Below, one piece after another: positions 7,469 through 14,679 of a stretch of DNA of 15,193 nucleotides. Under the pieces are notes generated by a model. That model was not told the origin of the DNA and ran no database searches. It saw only the letters and a program-made list of their open reading frames with translations. The DNA is from Promethearchaeota archaeon (GTDB taxonomy: Archaea > Asgardarchaeota > Lokiarchaeia > Sigyniarchaeales > SOKP01). The stretch covers positions 1 to 15,193 of the forward strand of contig JAUWHL010000267.1 of assembly GCA_030605895.1 (NCBI GenBank). The letters run 5' to 3'. The position numbers were made by a program, and so were the translations under genes. Numbering within the stretch: the first letter of the stretch is position 1; every line of letters begins with the position of its first letter.

Positions 7469-8938
7469 TTAAAATTCAATTGACTGATTTTTGTTTGGTA
7501 GAATTACTTGGATATCAGAACTCTGGAATAACTTTCTGAAAAATTCAGGATGCTCTGTATGAATTGGAATTAGATATTTAGGCTTAACTTCTTCAATAAA
7601 ATTAATAATATCATGGGGTGTCGCATGACCCGAAGCATGAACCCGATAAGAAGGAATTCCATAAGGCTCGAGTTGCTTTCGAATAGTATTTGTATTATCA
7701 AAAAATTCCTCAGAATAGGGATCAATACTCGAAGAAATAAATAAGCCCCTTTTAGCAAAATCTAAAATCCTCTTTAATCCCTCATGTAAGCGAGTTATAT
7801 AGACAAGAAATTTACCCTCCAAACTCTTTAACTCACGATAATTGAGAAATCTATCTCCTTTATTACGTCTATACATAACTTGCCTAACTCTTTCCTGCCA
7901 TTTGTAATTTGCAGACCCTCTCTTTAAAATATAAATATGATCATCATTAAGAATATTCGGGTCTCGCATTGTTTCATGGATCGCTTTTTTATTCAAGAGA
8001 TAATAAAAATACGCAATCTTTTCCGTTATGATATACTTCCAACCATATTTTTTTGCTATATGTGAAAACGTCCTGAACCTATCCCAGTCAATTCTATCAT
8101 ATTTCACTAAAATAAAATCAAAAGGATTGTTCATGAATATCTTTTCTAAATTTTCCTCAACGCGTTGTTCCGATTCAACAATACCCTTAGAAATTTTGGT
8201 GCCTTCACATATTAAAACTTTCACGCCCTCTGAAATTAATTTCTTTTGCTCTCCATCTAGGTCATAGTTCGTTAAAACAGTATTATGTACTTTAATTTCC
8301 TGTAAAAATTCCTCTGTCATGTTCGATAAAGGACCGTGCCTTCGAAAATCTCCGGTATACACTAAGGGTCCCGCTGAAGTATAGATAATAAATCCATAAG
8401 CCGCCGGAACTGAATGATCTACATGAAATGGAGTGATTTTCATACCATTGATGTCTAAAAGATCCCCAGTTCGAAATGTGTGCCAATTTAGATTATTAAA
8501 ATTATTAGCAATTGTAGGCCTTTCGGATTTACAAAATGCTCGAATAATTCTTTTCGTAACAACCCCTGTGTAGATAGGAATGGTCCGATTGACAAAAGAT
8601 AAACCAAAATAATGGTCCTTATGTGGATGAGAGATTAAAATTCCGTCTAAATTTGAAGGATTGGATCCTTCGATTTTTTCAGAATTTAATTTATTTAGGT
8701 ATAAATTATTAATTGGAATATCATCCTCATGAGGCAATAAATTAGCTTGAATAATTTCTTCAATAGATGAAGGATGCTGATTATGTTCATATTTATTATA
8801 ATAATTTTTGATCTTTATTCCAAAATCTATGAATAATTTGACACCATAACTGAAATCCTCTAATAAAACAACATTACCACCAACTTCATTAACTCCACCC
8901 AAAAGAGTAATTGTAATGGTTTTATTTTTTTTTTCCAT
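7469..8938 (-). CDS. Beta-CASP metallo-beta-lactamase nuclease (RNase J-like), copy 1
   Basis: A metallo-beta-lactamase protein with a beta-CASP insertion, the architecture of RNase J and CPSF-type RNases. Residue numbers count from the longer ORF start at 8956. Visible are T-L-L-G-G-V-N-E-V-G-G (motif I region), S-H110-P-H112-K-D114-H115 (motif II), H181 (motif III), T-G-D203-F-R (motif IV), C-E251-G-T (motif A), A-S-G-H444-A (motif B) and P-I-H466-T-E (motif C). All metal ligands are present, so an active two-metal RNase, endo- or 5'-exo-, is expected. An extra ~55-residue loop lies before motif II. I prefer the ATG at 8938 because GAGGG sits 6 bases upstream of it; the ATG at 8956 has no such site. 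It follows its paralogue by 47 bases. Confidence 0.85.
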   Translation of the reverse strand: MEKKNKTITITLLGGVNEVGGNVVLLEDFSYGVKLFIDFGIKIKNYYNKYEHNQHPSSIEEIIQANLLPHEDDIPINNLYLNKLNSEKIEGSNPSNLDGILISHPHKDHYFGLSFVNRTIPIYTGVVTKRIIRAFCKSERPTIANNFNNLNWHTFRTGDLLDINGMKITPFHVDHSVPAAYGFIIYTSAGPLVYTGDFRRHGPLSNMTEEFLQEIKVHNTVLTNYDLDGEQKKLISEGVKVLICEGTKISKGIVESEQRVEENLEKIFMNNPFDFILVKYDRIDWDRFRTFSHIAKKYGWKYIITEKIAYFYYLLNKKAIHETMRDPNILNDDHIYILKRGSANYKWQERVRQVMYRRNKGDRFLNYRELKSLEGKFLVYITRLHEGLKRILDFAKRGLFISSSIDPYSEEFFDNTNTIRKQLEPYGIPSYRVHASGHATPHDIINFIEEVKPKYLIPIHTEHPEFFRKLFQSSDIQVILPNKNQSIEF

Positions 8939-8985
8939 TTGAAACCCTCTTAACATATAAAATAAAAGTTAACTTATTAATTGAG

Positions 8986-10488
8986 TTATAAAATTAATTT
9001 ATCATTTAATTCTGCTCTCATTAGATTAACCCCTTTAGGAATAATCTTCTTGAACTCTTCTGGATATTCTGTATGGATTGGAATTAAATTCTCTGGATTT
9101 ATTATTTCAATAGCCTTTTTAATATCATCTGGGAAACAATGACCACTTGTATGAGCATATTTTAATTTCAAATTACATAATTCTAACCATTTTATTAATC
9201 GATTAAATGAAAATTCCATCTCCTCTGTAAAAGGTTCAGCTTTTCCATAAATATATGTTCCTGAAAAAGGTTCTTGATAGTTTTTACAATGTAAAAGTAA
9301 TAAAGGGCCATTAGAAGTATAAATAATATATTCATTTGGATTGCTCAGAATTTCTTTTCTCATTGCAGGACCCCAGATAAATTGATCCTCCGAAAAATTA
9401 TTATCATTCAGCATTTCTCTTTCATGATTTCTCCTTCCAGTCTTAAATCTCTCTAAGAAAAAATCAGGGCAATCTTTGGTTAATTCTTTACAGATATTTG
9501 TGCTTGAACTTAATTTTGATCGGCTTAATAAAATTTTAAAATCGTCGATTTTAGGTAAGTCTTCTAATAAATTCTCAGTTTCATTGAAATATAACAATAA
9601 AAATGCTTTTTTGGAATCAATTAAGAGTTGTCTTCCTGTTTTTTTTGCAACATTACATAATATTTTGACTCTCTCTAAATCTGCTTGAGAAGCATCATAT
9701 ATAACCAAATTTTCCTCTGATTCGATTATTTCAATACATTTATTTTTAACCTCTTTTTCCGAATTTAATACTTTCTCCTCAACAATTCTTTCCTCTTCAT
9801 TTTTTTCTAATCCCAATCGAGTTCCCTCGCATAATAAATAATCAATATCTTCTTTTTCCACTAATTTTAAAAATTCTTCTGTAAGAAATCCTTTATTACC
9901 ATGTAATCTAAAATCCCCGGTATAAACAATATTAGTTTTTCCTTCAACATAATAAGCAGAAGCTCCCAAAATTGAGTGATCCACATCATATCTTTTAACT
10001 TTAAAATCTCCAATCTCTATTTCTGAGTTTTTAGGTATATCTTTATAAAGTAAATGCCCAATTTTTTCATTAAATTTGTTCCTACCAGTTCTATAATAAA
10101 GTTCAATAATTTTCTTTGAAACCGCAGATAAGTAAATAGGAATATCCCCTCTAATTAAACCTAAATAACCGTAATGATCCATATGAGCATGCGATAATAA
10201 TATAGCATCAATTTGCCTTTCTTCAGGGTTCTTAATTATGGAAATTGGCCCAGTATTATCATATTTAGCATTATAATTATAATATCTATATAGACCATTT
10301 AGCTCCGGAATAAGTCTTGTCTTTAATAAATCATCAAGATTCCACGGTTGTAATAGAGGAAATTCAAAAAATTCATTTACCCTTTTATAAGAAATACCAA
10401 AATCTAAAAATATACTTGTGTCTTTTTCTTGAAGTAATATTTTATTTCCACCAATTTCATTCACACCCCCATAAAAAGTTAATTCCAT
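8986..10488 (-). CDS. Beta-CASP metallo-beta-lactamase nuclease (RNase J-like), copy 2
   Basis: A 500-residue paralogue of the gene downstream, with the same domain order and the same unusual loop before motif II, but much diverged. It keeps L-S-H100-A-H102-M-D104-H105, H171 (DHSILGASAY), T-G-D192-F-R, C-E221-G-T, T-S-G-H450 and P-I-H472-T-E, so it too should be catalytically competent. The beta-CASP part is longer and more charged (ERIVEEKVLNSEKEVKNK). The start is ATG 10488. A TATA-like box about 35 bases upstream suggests transcription of the pair begins here with a very short leader. By analogy with the RNase J1/J2 pair the two may form a heteromeric RNase. Their position next to a CARF regulator and a short Argonaute suggests defence rather than housekeeping RNA decay, but housekeeping cannot be excluded. 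Confidence 0.85.
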   Translation of the reverse strand: MELTFYGGVNEIGGNKILLQEKDTSIFLDFGISYKRVNEFFEFPLLQPWNLDDLLKTRLIPELNGLYRYYNYNAKYDNTGPISIIKNPEERQIDAILLSHAHMDHYGYLGLIRGDIPIYLSAVSKKIIELYYRTGRNKFNEKIGHLLYKDIPKNSEIEIGDFKVKRYDVDHSILGASAYYVEGKTNIVYTGDFRLHGNKGFLTEEFLKLVEKEDIDYLLCEGTRLGLEKNEEERIVEEKVLNSEKEVKNKCIEIIESEENLVIYDASQADLERVKILCNVAKKTGRQLLIDSKKAFLLLYFNETENLLEDLPKIDDFKILLSRSKLSSSTNICKELTKDCPDFFLERFKTGRRNHEREMLNDNNFSEDQFIWGPAMRKEILSNPNEYIIYTSNGPLLLLHCKNYQEPFSGTYIYGKAEPFTEEMEFSFNRLIKWLELCNLKLKYAHTSGHCFPDDIKKAIEIINPENLIPIHTEYPEEFKKIIPKGVNLMRAELNDKLIL

Positions 10489-10520
10489 AAAACATCAACC
10501 AATTTATAAGATTAAAATTC

Positions 10521-10532
10521 AAAAATATATAA
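10521..10532 (-). promoter_or_regulatory. Probable TATA box of the two-gene RNase J-like operon
   Basis: On the minus strand TTATATATTTTT is centred about 39 bases before the ATG at 10488, which places a transcription start about 13 bases ahead of the gene. A short AAGAA/TTCTT inverted repeat overlaps its upstream edge (10531-10546) and could be an operator. No other feature was seen in the gene-free stretch 10489-10683 except an oligo-T tract. Confidence 0.4.
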
Positions 10533-10651
10533 GAACTGAATTTCTTGCTTTTTATTTTATTGATAATTTAGATTTACATTATAAATATAGAATCGCTTAT
10601 TTTTAACACTTAATATTTAATTAACTTGTAAGATTGAAGATCTTAGAATAT

Positions 10652-10658
10652 AAAAAAA
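10652..10658 (-). terminator. Oligo-T terminator after the CARF gene
   Basis: On the minus strand a run of seven T (CG-TTTTTTT-A) lies about 25 bases beyond the stop of the CARF-HTH gene, with no stem-loop. Oligo-T alone is the usual archaeal terminator. Together with the promoter-like box further on, it suggests that the CARF gene and the two RNase J-like genes are separate transcripts. Confidence 0.4.
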
Positions 10659-10683
10659 CGAGTTTAGAGAATTTTTTTTCCAT

Positions 10684-11490
10684 TTAAATCAAAAATTTAA
10701 AGATCTTTAATACATCCTTTCCAATCTCGGTTAAAAATACTTTTTTGTTTCTTTTATCATCTGAGATTTTTATATATTTTAATTTTCTAACTAACGGTTC
10801 TAGAAAATTACGTGTTTTCATATAGAGAGCTGATTTTAAACTACTTGGCTCTTCATGCTTGCTATCTAATTCAATATATCTTTCTGCTTCCAAATCATAG
10901 ATTAAATTTTTCAAATATATAAATTTCTCTTTTGTTTTGTCGTAAATTTTATCCTGATATTTATTCTTTATAAGATTCTTTATAAATTTTAAAGTTTTAA
11001 TATAAATCTCTTTTGGTTTTTCTATTGGAAAGGTTATTGGATTAAATATAAAAAATTCTCCTTTATGTCGGGGGCCTTCTCCATGTGGATCATATTCAGA
11101 GGAATGAACATAATATAACTCACAATCCCATAATTTTGATGCTTCTGTAGATGCTATGGATGCCATTTTTGAACCGGTGCTCACATTTATAAAAATTTTA
11201 CAGTTTGGATTTTCCTCTCTTTCAGATTTAATTATTTTAGATAATTCCTGAATAATTTCGACATAATCTGTATAATCAACTTCCTTTGTAATGATTTCTA
11301 ATAATGGGATTTCTTTCTTAAGTAATTTTGTATTTTTCTCATAAAAATGCATATTAATATCTTTCTGCTGCGTCCTTTTAATAAAAGCAGTGAATAAATA
11401 TAATTTATTTGGAGGATTATCTATTATAGGCTTAGTAATCCTCTCCTCTTCTTCACAATTAAATACAATATGAATCTGTGGTGAAAACAT
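10684..11490 (-). CDS. CARF-domain winged-helix regulator (DUF6293/HFX_2341-like)
   Basis: The N-terminal ~165 residues are a CARF-type Rossmann domain. It opens with strand IHIVFN, has DNPPNKLYLFTA, and carries the ligand-loop signature I-N-V-S-T-G-S-K-M-A-S-I-A (residues 111-123 of the longer form from 11520). It ends with FNPITFPIEKPKEI, a hallmark of the DUF6293/HFX_2341 archaeal family. Residues ~195-278 form a winged helix (LVRKLKYIKIS...VFLTEIGKDVLKIF). CARF domains bind cyclic or linear oligoadenylates, so this should be a ligand-controlled transcription factor. I chose Met at 11490 because it starts just before the first CARF strand and the earlier ATG at 11520 lies within spaced repeats; neither has a Shine-Dalgarno site. 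It is divergent from the short Argonaute pair. No CRISPR array or Cas10 is in the window, so the signal source is unknown. Confidence 0.8.
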   Translation of the reverse strand: MFSPQIHIVFNCEEEERITKPIIDNPPNKLYLFTAFIKRTQQKDINMHFYEKNTKLLKKEIPLLEIITKEVDYTDYVEIIQELSKIIKSEREENPNCKIFINVSTGSKMASIASTEASKLWDCELYYVHSSEYDPHGEGPRHKGEFFIFNPITFPIEKPKEIYIKTLKFIKNLIKNKYQDKIYDKTKEKFIYLKNLIYDLEAERYIELDSKHEEPSSLKSALYMKTRNFLEPLVRKLKYIKISDDKRNKKVFLTEIGKDVLKIFKFLI

Positions 11491-11511
11491 TTTTTCTTTA
11501 GATTTATAATT

Positions 11512-11538
11512 ATTAAGCATATTAAGCTTATTAAGTTA
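11512..11538. repeat. Three 9-bp direct repeats (possible operator)
   Basis: ATTAAGCAT, ATTAAGCTT and ATTAAGTTA begin at 11512, 11521 and 11530, exactly 9 bases apart, with a degenerate fourth copy (ATAAACTTT) at 11539. The central unit contains the 8-base palindrome TAAGCTTA. They sit just upstream of the preferred CARF start. Regularly spaced repeats at a divergent regulator are typical operator structures, but chance is possible in this composition. Confidence 0.45.
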
Positions 11539-11643
11539 ATAAACTTTATTATTTTAATTTTCTATTACTTTATTTGGAGTTGAATATTTTGAGTGAATTA
11601 AAAATTTCTTTTCTTTAAAATAAATCAAAAATGAAGGATTATA
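11539..11643. promoter_or_regulatory. Divergent promoter region between the CARF gene and the Argonaute pair
   Basis: This stretch must hold the start signals for the plus-strand Argonaute operon and probably those of the minus-strand CARF gene. For the plus strand, TTTAAAATA at about 11614-11622 lies 22-30 bases before the ATG at 11644, and an AAGGA at 11634-11638 is a usable Shine-Dalgarno site 5 bases from it. A short out-of-frame reading frame starts at an ATG at 11631. The extreme AT content makes single boxes unreliable. Confidence 0.35.
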
Positions 11644-13065
11644 ATGTCATGGGAGGAGTTTGAATCAGAGAGAGAAGCACGCAATTATAATTCAGAACTT
11701 TATAAAAAATATATAATAAGGTATTATCAAACGCAGGGATTTCATTTAACTAAAAACTCTTTATATGAAGGCACTTTATCTGATATAGTAATGGAAAAAA
11801 ACAATGAAAGCTTATGGATTGAAGCAAAAAATACCCAAGTCTCTATATTTGCAAAATCTGATAAACTTAGAAGTGAGATATTTGATTATTTTTATAATTG
11901 GTTAATCCTAAGACCTGAAAGAAGATTTAAATTTGTTATATTTGCTAACAAATTCTCTAGAAAAAATGATACTAAAAAAATTTTAACTGCTGAAGCAGAA
12001 AAAGTAGAAATTTTGAATTGGTTCAATGACCAAGAAGAGTTAAATTTTAAAAAAAAGAAATTGAAGAAATTTGAATCCGCTAATGAATCAGAAATAATAG
12101 AATTTTTTAAGAACACCGATGTAAAAGTATGTTCTTTGTTTGGTCTACTCGAAAGAGTGAAAGATAGAGAAGATATTGTAAGAAAGAATCTGAATTCACA
12201 ACATAAAAGATTGTTAAGAGAAATTAAAAATCGTAGAGATCTAATAAGAGAAAAAGACAAACTTGTCTTAAATTTTATGGAATTACGATATCCACAAATA
12301 TTTTGGCAAGCTCAATCAAAATTTAAACTTAAAAAGACGATCATTGACAAGGTTAGATCTGAAGATAATCAAAGATTTCCTGAATTTGTTGTTCCTAGAT
12401 TCGAAGCACCCGAACAAGTTGTAAGGTCATTTGAGAAGAATTTGAATGTTTTTAGACCGTATATTGTAGGTCCAATATATGATCGAGAGACGGATAGATT
12501 AGATATTCAGAGGAAAAGAGAATTACTTTATACGTCAATGCGAAGATACTTATGGTGCAAAGGTTTAAGGAGATGGGAAAGTGATTTTTTCTTTGCTTAT
12601 GATGATCCTATTAATGAAAAACCAAAAAACAATGTAGAATCAATTAAAATTAATTTACCAAATAGAAAAATTCAAACAGTGACAAAACCTATTTATAAAC
12701 CCGATGGAACGCTATATTATGTTGAGCATAAATCCATTTTCATTCGATTAGATGAATATGATGGTAAAATGGGATTATTTATTTGGCCTGGATTTGTTTT
12801 TACTAATAATGGTGTTAATGCCATAACAGGAGACTTCTCGAGTAATCTTCATAAAAAGTACTTAAATCCTAAATGGAATAGGAATCCAAGTTGGAGACTT
12901 AGGTTAGAATTTTGGAGTGATTTCTTAACCAGTGATTATTTTACTCGAGAAAAAGATCCTTGGTTTGATGAATTTAAAATTATAACTTTAATGGAACATA
13001 CAGTAAATTGGAGTTCTAAAACAATTGGAGTTAATGATACCAGAATAGATAAATTCTTTAATTAA
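11644..13065 (+). CDS. Nuclease-APAZ effector of a SPARDA-like short Argonaute system
   Basis: A 473-residue protein in three parts. Residues ~1-110 are a PD-(D/E)XK (Mrr/DREN-like) nuclease: E18 in the first helix, S-D47-I, W-I-E60-A-K62-N, then a buried strand FKFVIFANKF (95-104). Residues ~125-215 are very charged helix, probably a coiled-coil linker. Residues ~220-473 match APAZ, the domain that replaces the N and PAZ parts of long Argonautes. Visible in it are a strand with VEHKSIFIRLDE, then L-F-I380-W-P-G-F-V-F-T-N-N-G, a YLNPKWNRN segment and LRLEFWSDFL. In SPARDA complexes this subunit pairs with a short Argonaute and, once the guide finds its target, cleaves DNA and RNA indiscriminately, killing or arresting the cell. 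The nuclease residues appear intact. It precedes the Argonaute gene by 16 bases. Confidence 0.85.
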   Translation: MSWEEFESEREARNYNSELYKKYIIRYYQTQGFHLTKNSLYEGTLSDIVMEKNNESLWIEAKNTQVSIFAKSDKLRSEIFDYFYNWLILRPERRFKFVIFANKFSRKNDTKKILTAEAEKVEILNWFNDQEELNFKKKKLKKFESANESEIIEFFKNTDVKVCSLFGLLERVKDREDIVRKNLNSQHKRLLREIKNRRDLIREKDKLVLNFMELRYPQIFWQAQSKFKLKKTIIDKVRSEDNQRFPEFVVPRFEAPEQVVRSFEKNLNVFRPYIVGPIYDRETDRLDIQRKRELLYTSMRRYLWCKGLRRWESDFFFAYDDPINEKPKNNVESIKINLPNRKIQTVTKPIYKPDGTLYYVEHKSIFIRLDEYDGKMGLFIWPGFVFTNNGVNAITGDFSSNLHKKYLNPKWNRNPSWRLRLEFWSDFLTSDYFTREKDPWFDEFKIITLMEHTVNWSSKTIGVNDTRIDKFFN

Positions 13066-13081
13066 AAGAGGAGAAATAAAA

Positions 13082-14560
13082 ATGAGATCGTTTTTAGTAC
13101 CAGAACCGGATTTAATTTTCAGAGATAAAACCACCTGTGCCGATCCAAGAGTAGGGTTATTAAATTATAAACCTAATGGATTGGAAAAGGAAAATTTAAA
13201 AATTCCAATAGGTATAATTGGTTCAAAAAAATCGATTAATGCTGCTAATGATTTTCTTTCTTTATTGCAATATTCAATTGAAGGAGTTACGTTTCCTAAT
13301 TCTAATGTTAGAAGTGTAGATTTTCCAGGATTATATCAAGATGGTCCTTTAGGATTTTATTTCGAAAGAGATGATAATTATTGTCAAGAAATAGCTCACC
13401 AAGACATAGATAAAATTGTTAGTATTACAAATCGTAAAGAAAGAATTATTGAATTTTCGAACCAGATTGAGCAGATATTAAAAGATCTAAGTGGACAAAA
13501 TCCACCAACTCCAGTTGTAATTATTGCACTTCCCAAAAAGATATTGAAAGTTTGTAGAGATCCTTTCATAAAAGATGACAAAATTAGACTGAGTACTCGA
13601 AATTTTAGTGATCTAAAGAGAATTGCTTATATGGATGAAAAAGATCGTCCTATATTTTATGATTTCCATAACTATATTAAAGTTTTAGGATATGAGTTAA
13701 AAATCCCAACGCAAATAATGCTACCTGAAAGTCTACTGTTAAAAGGAGGAAATCTGGAAGATCCCGCCTCAGTTGCTTGGAATTATGCAGTGGCACAATA
13801 TTATAAATTTTCGGGTATCCCCTGGAAATTAGCTGATTTAAATCCCGAGACTGTTCATGTTGGAATTTCTTTTTACTATGATATTAATAAAAGGGACAGT
13901 GTAGTTATCAAAGCAGCGATAGCTCAAATTTATATGAGAACAGGTGATTCTCAGATCGCCAGAGGATTAGAGTTAATGGTTGAACATGAAGAAGATATAA
14001 AAAGAACTAATCTTACGGAAGATCAAGCTGAAGATATTTTATTACAAGCAATTGGCTTATATAGAAGACAACATAGTAATGATAATCCAAATCTAATTGT
14101 GGTACATAAAAAATCAGAATATACTAAAGAAGAAAACGAGGGATTTTTAAAAGCAGCTCAAAATATTGAAGTCCAAGATTATATTTACATTAAGGAAAAT
14201 TGTCATTTCAATGCAATTACCTCAACGGATTACCCGATAGCTCGTGGTTCTGTATTTGAGAGGAATTCTAACAAAAAAAAGGTTTTTAATCTTTATACTA
14301 CAGGTTATATTCCTTGTCTTGATACATATCCGGGAAGTATGATCCCCAAACCAATTGAAGTGATTGTAGAGAAAAGTGATAGTAATACTGAAACACTCGC
14401 ACGAGATATTATAAATTTGACAAAACTGGATTGGAATAGCACAGATTTTTGTAAAAGACTACCAGTAACCATCTCAATATCAAAAAAAGTAGGAAAAATT
14501 ATGGGAGAATTAAAAGGGAGAGACATTACACCTCCAACTGCTTATAGTAATTATATGTAA
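13082..14560 (+). CDS. Short prokaryotic Argonaute (MID-PIWI, catalytically inactive)
   Basis: A 492-residue protein, the usual size for short Argonautes, with no PAZ or N domain. The start has the family's C-A-D-P-R-V-G-L-L pattern (19-27), followed by the strand IPIGIIGSKK. The MID domain includes VVIIALPKKI (145-154) and Y204-E-L-K-I-P-T-Q211, the region that holds the guide 5' end. The PIWI domain begins near VHVGISFYYD (258-267). The first position of the catalytic DEDX tetrad, normally Asp in a G-I-D motif, is Ser263, so slicing is very unlikely; this is normal for short Argonautes. The C-terminus (WNSTDF-KRLPVTISISKKVGKIM, ending TAYSNYM) is typical. A strong GAGGAGA Shine-Dalgarno site (13068-13074) precedes the ATG by 7 bases. 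It should carry the guide and license the nuclease-APAZ partner encoded just upstream. Confidence 0.9.
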   Translation: MRSFLVPEPDLIFRDKTTCADPRVGLLNYKPNGLEKENLKIPIGIIGSKKSINAANDFLSLLQYSIEGVTFPNSNVRSVDFPGLYQDGPLGFYFERDDNYCQEIAHQDIDKIVSITNRKERIIEFSNQIEQILKDLSGQNPPTPVVIIALPKKILKVCRDPFIKDDKIRLSTRNFSDLKRIAYMDEKDRPIFYDFHNYIKVLGYELKIPTQIMLPESLLLKGGNLEDPASVAWNYAVAQYYKFSGIPWKLADLNPETVHVGISFYYDINKRDSVVIKAAIAQIYMRTGDSQIARGLELMVEHEEDIKRTNLTEDQAEDILLQAIGLYRRQHSNDNPNLIVVHKKSEYTKEENEGFLKAAQNIEVQDYIYIKENCHFNAITSTDYPIARGSVFERNSNKKKVFNLYTTGYIPCLDTYPGSMIPKPIEVIVEKSDSNTETLARDIINLTKLDWNSTDFCKRLPVTISISKKVGKIMGELKGRDITPPTAYSNYM

Positions 14561-14659
14561 AAAAAAGGTAATTAAAGTTTAAGGAATAACATTAGTGATT
14601 TCGAAATTTTTGAAAACTATTACTTAGTTAAAGAACATGAATATGAAGAACTCAAGGAT

Positions 14660-14679
14660 AAAATATTATATAATATTTT
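14660..14679. repeat. 20-bp perfect palindrome between convergent genes
   Basis: A perfect 20-base A/T-only inverted repeat with no spacer, centred on TATA, spans 14660-14679. It overlaps the stop codon of the CBS-HEPN gene and lies about 100 bases after the Argonaute stop. It could help end transcription from either side or bind a dimeric protein. No other feature was seen in 14561-14659. Confidence 0.35.

Noticed and set aside
7351..7485. An open +1-frame extension of about 40 codons past the end of the first RNase J-like gene (minus strand).
   Set aside because: The in-frame protein already ends with a normal beta-CASP C-terminus, there is no start codon with a ribosome site, and 40 open codons can arise by chance here.
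11631..11663. A 10-codon upstream reading frame starting 13 bases before the nuclease-APAZ ATG.
   Set aside because: It has no ribosome site of its own and such short frames are expected by chance; a leader-peptide role is unsupported.
11892..12260. A 122-codon minus-strand frame inside the nuclease-APAZ gene.
   Set aside because: It is antisense to the charged coiled-coil linker of a well-supported gene and shows no motif of its own.
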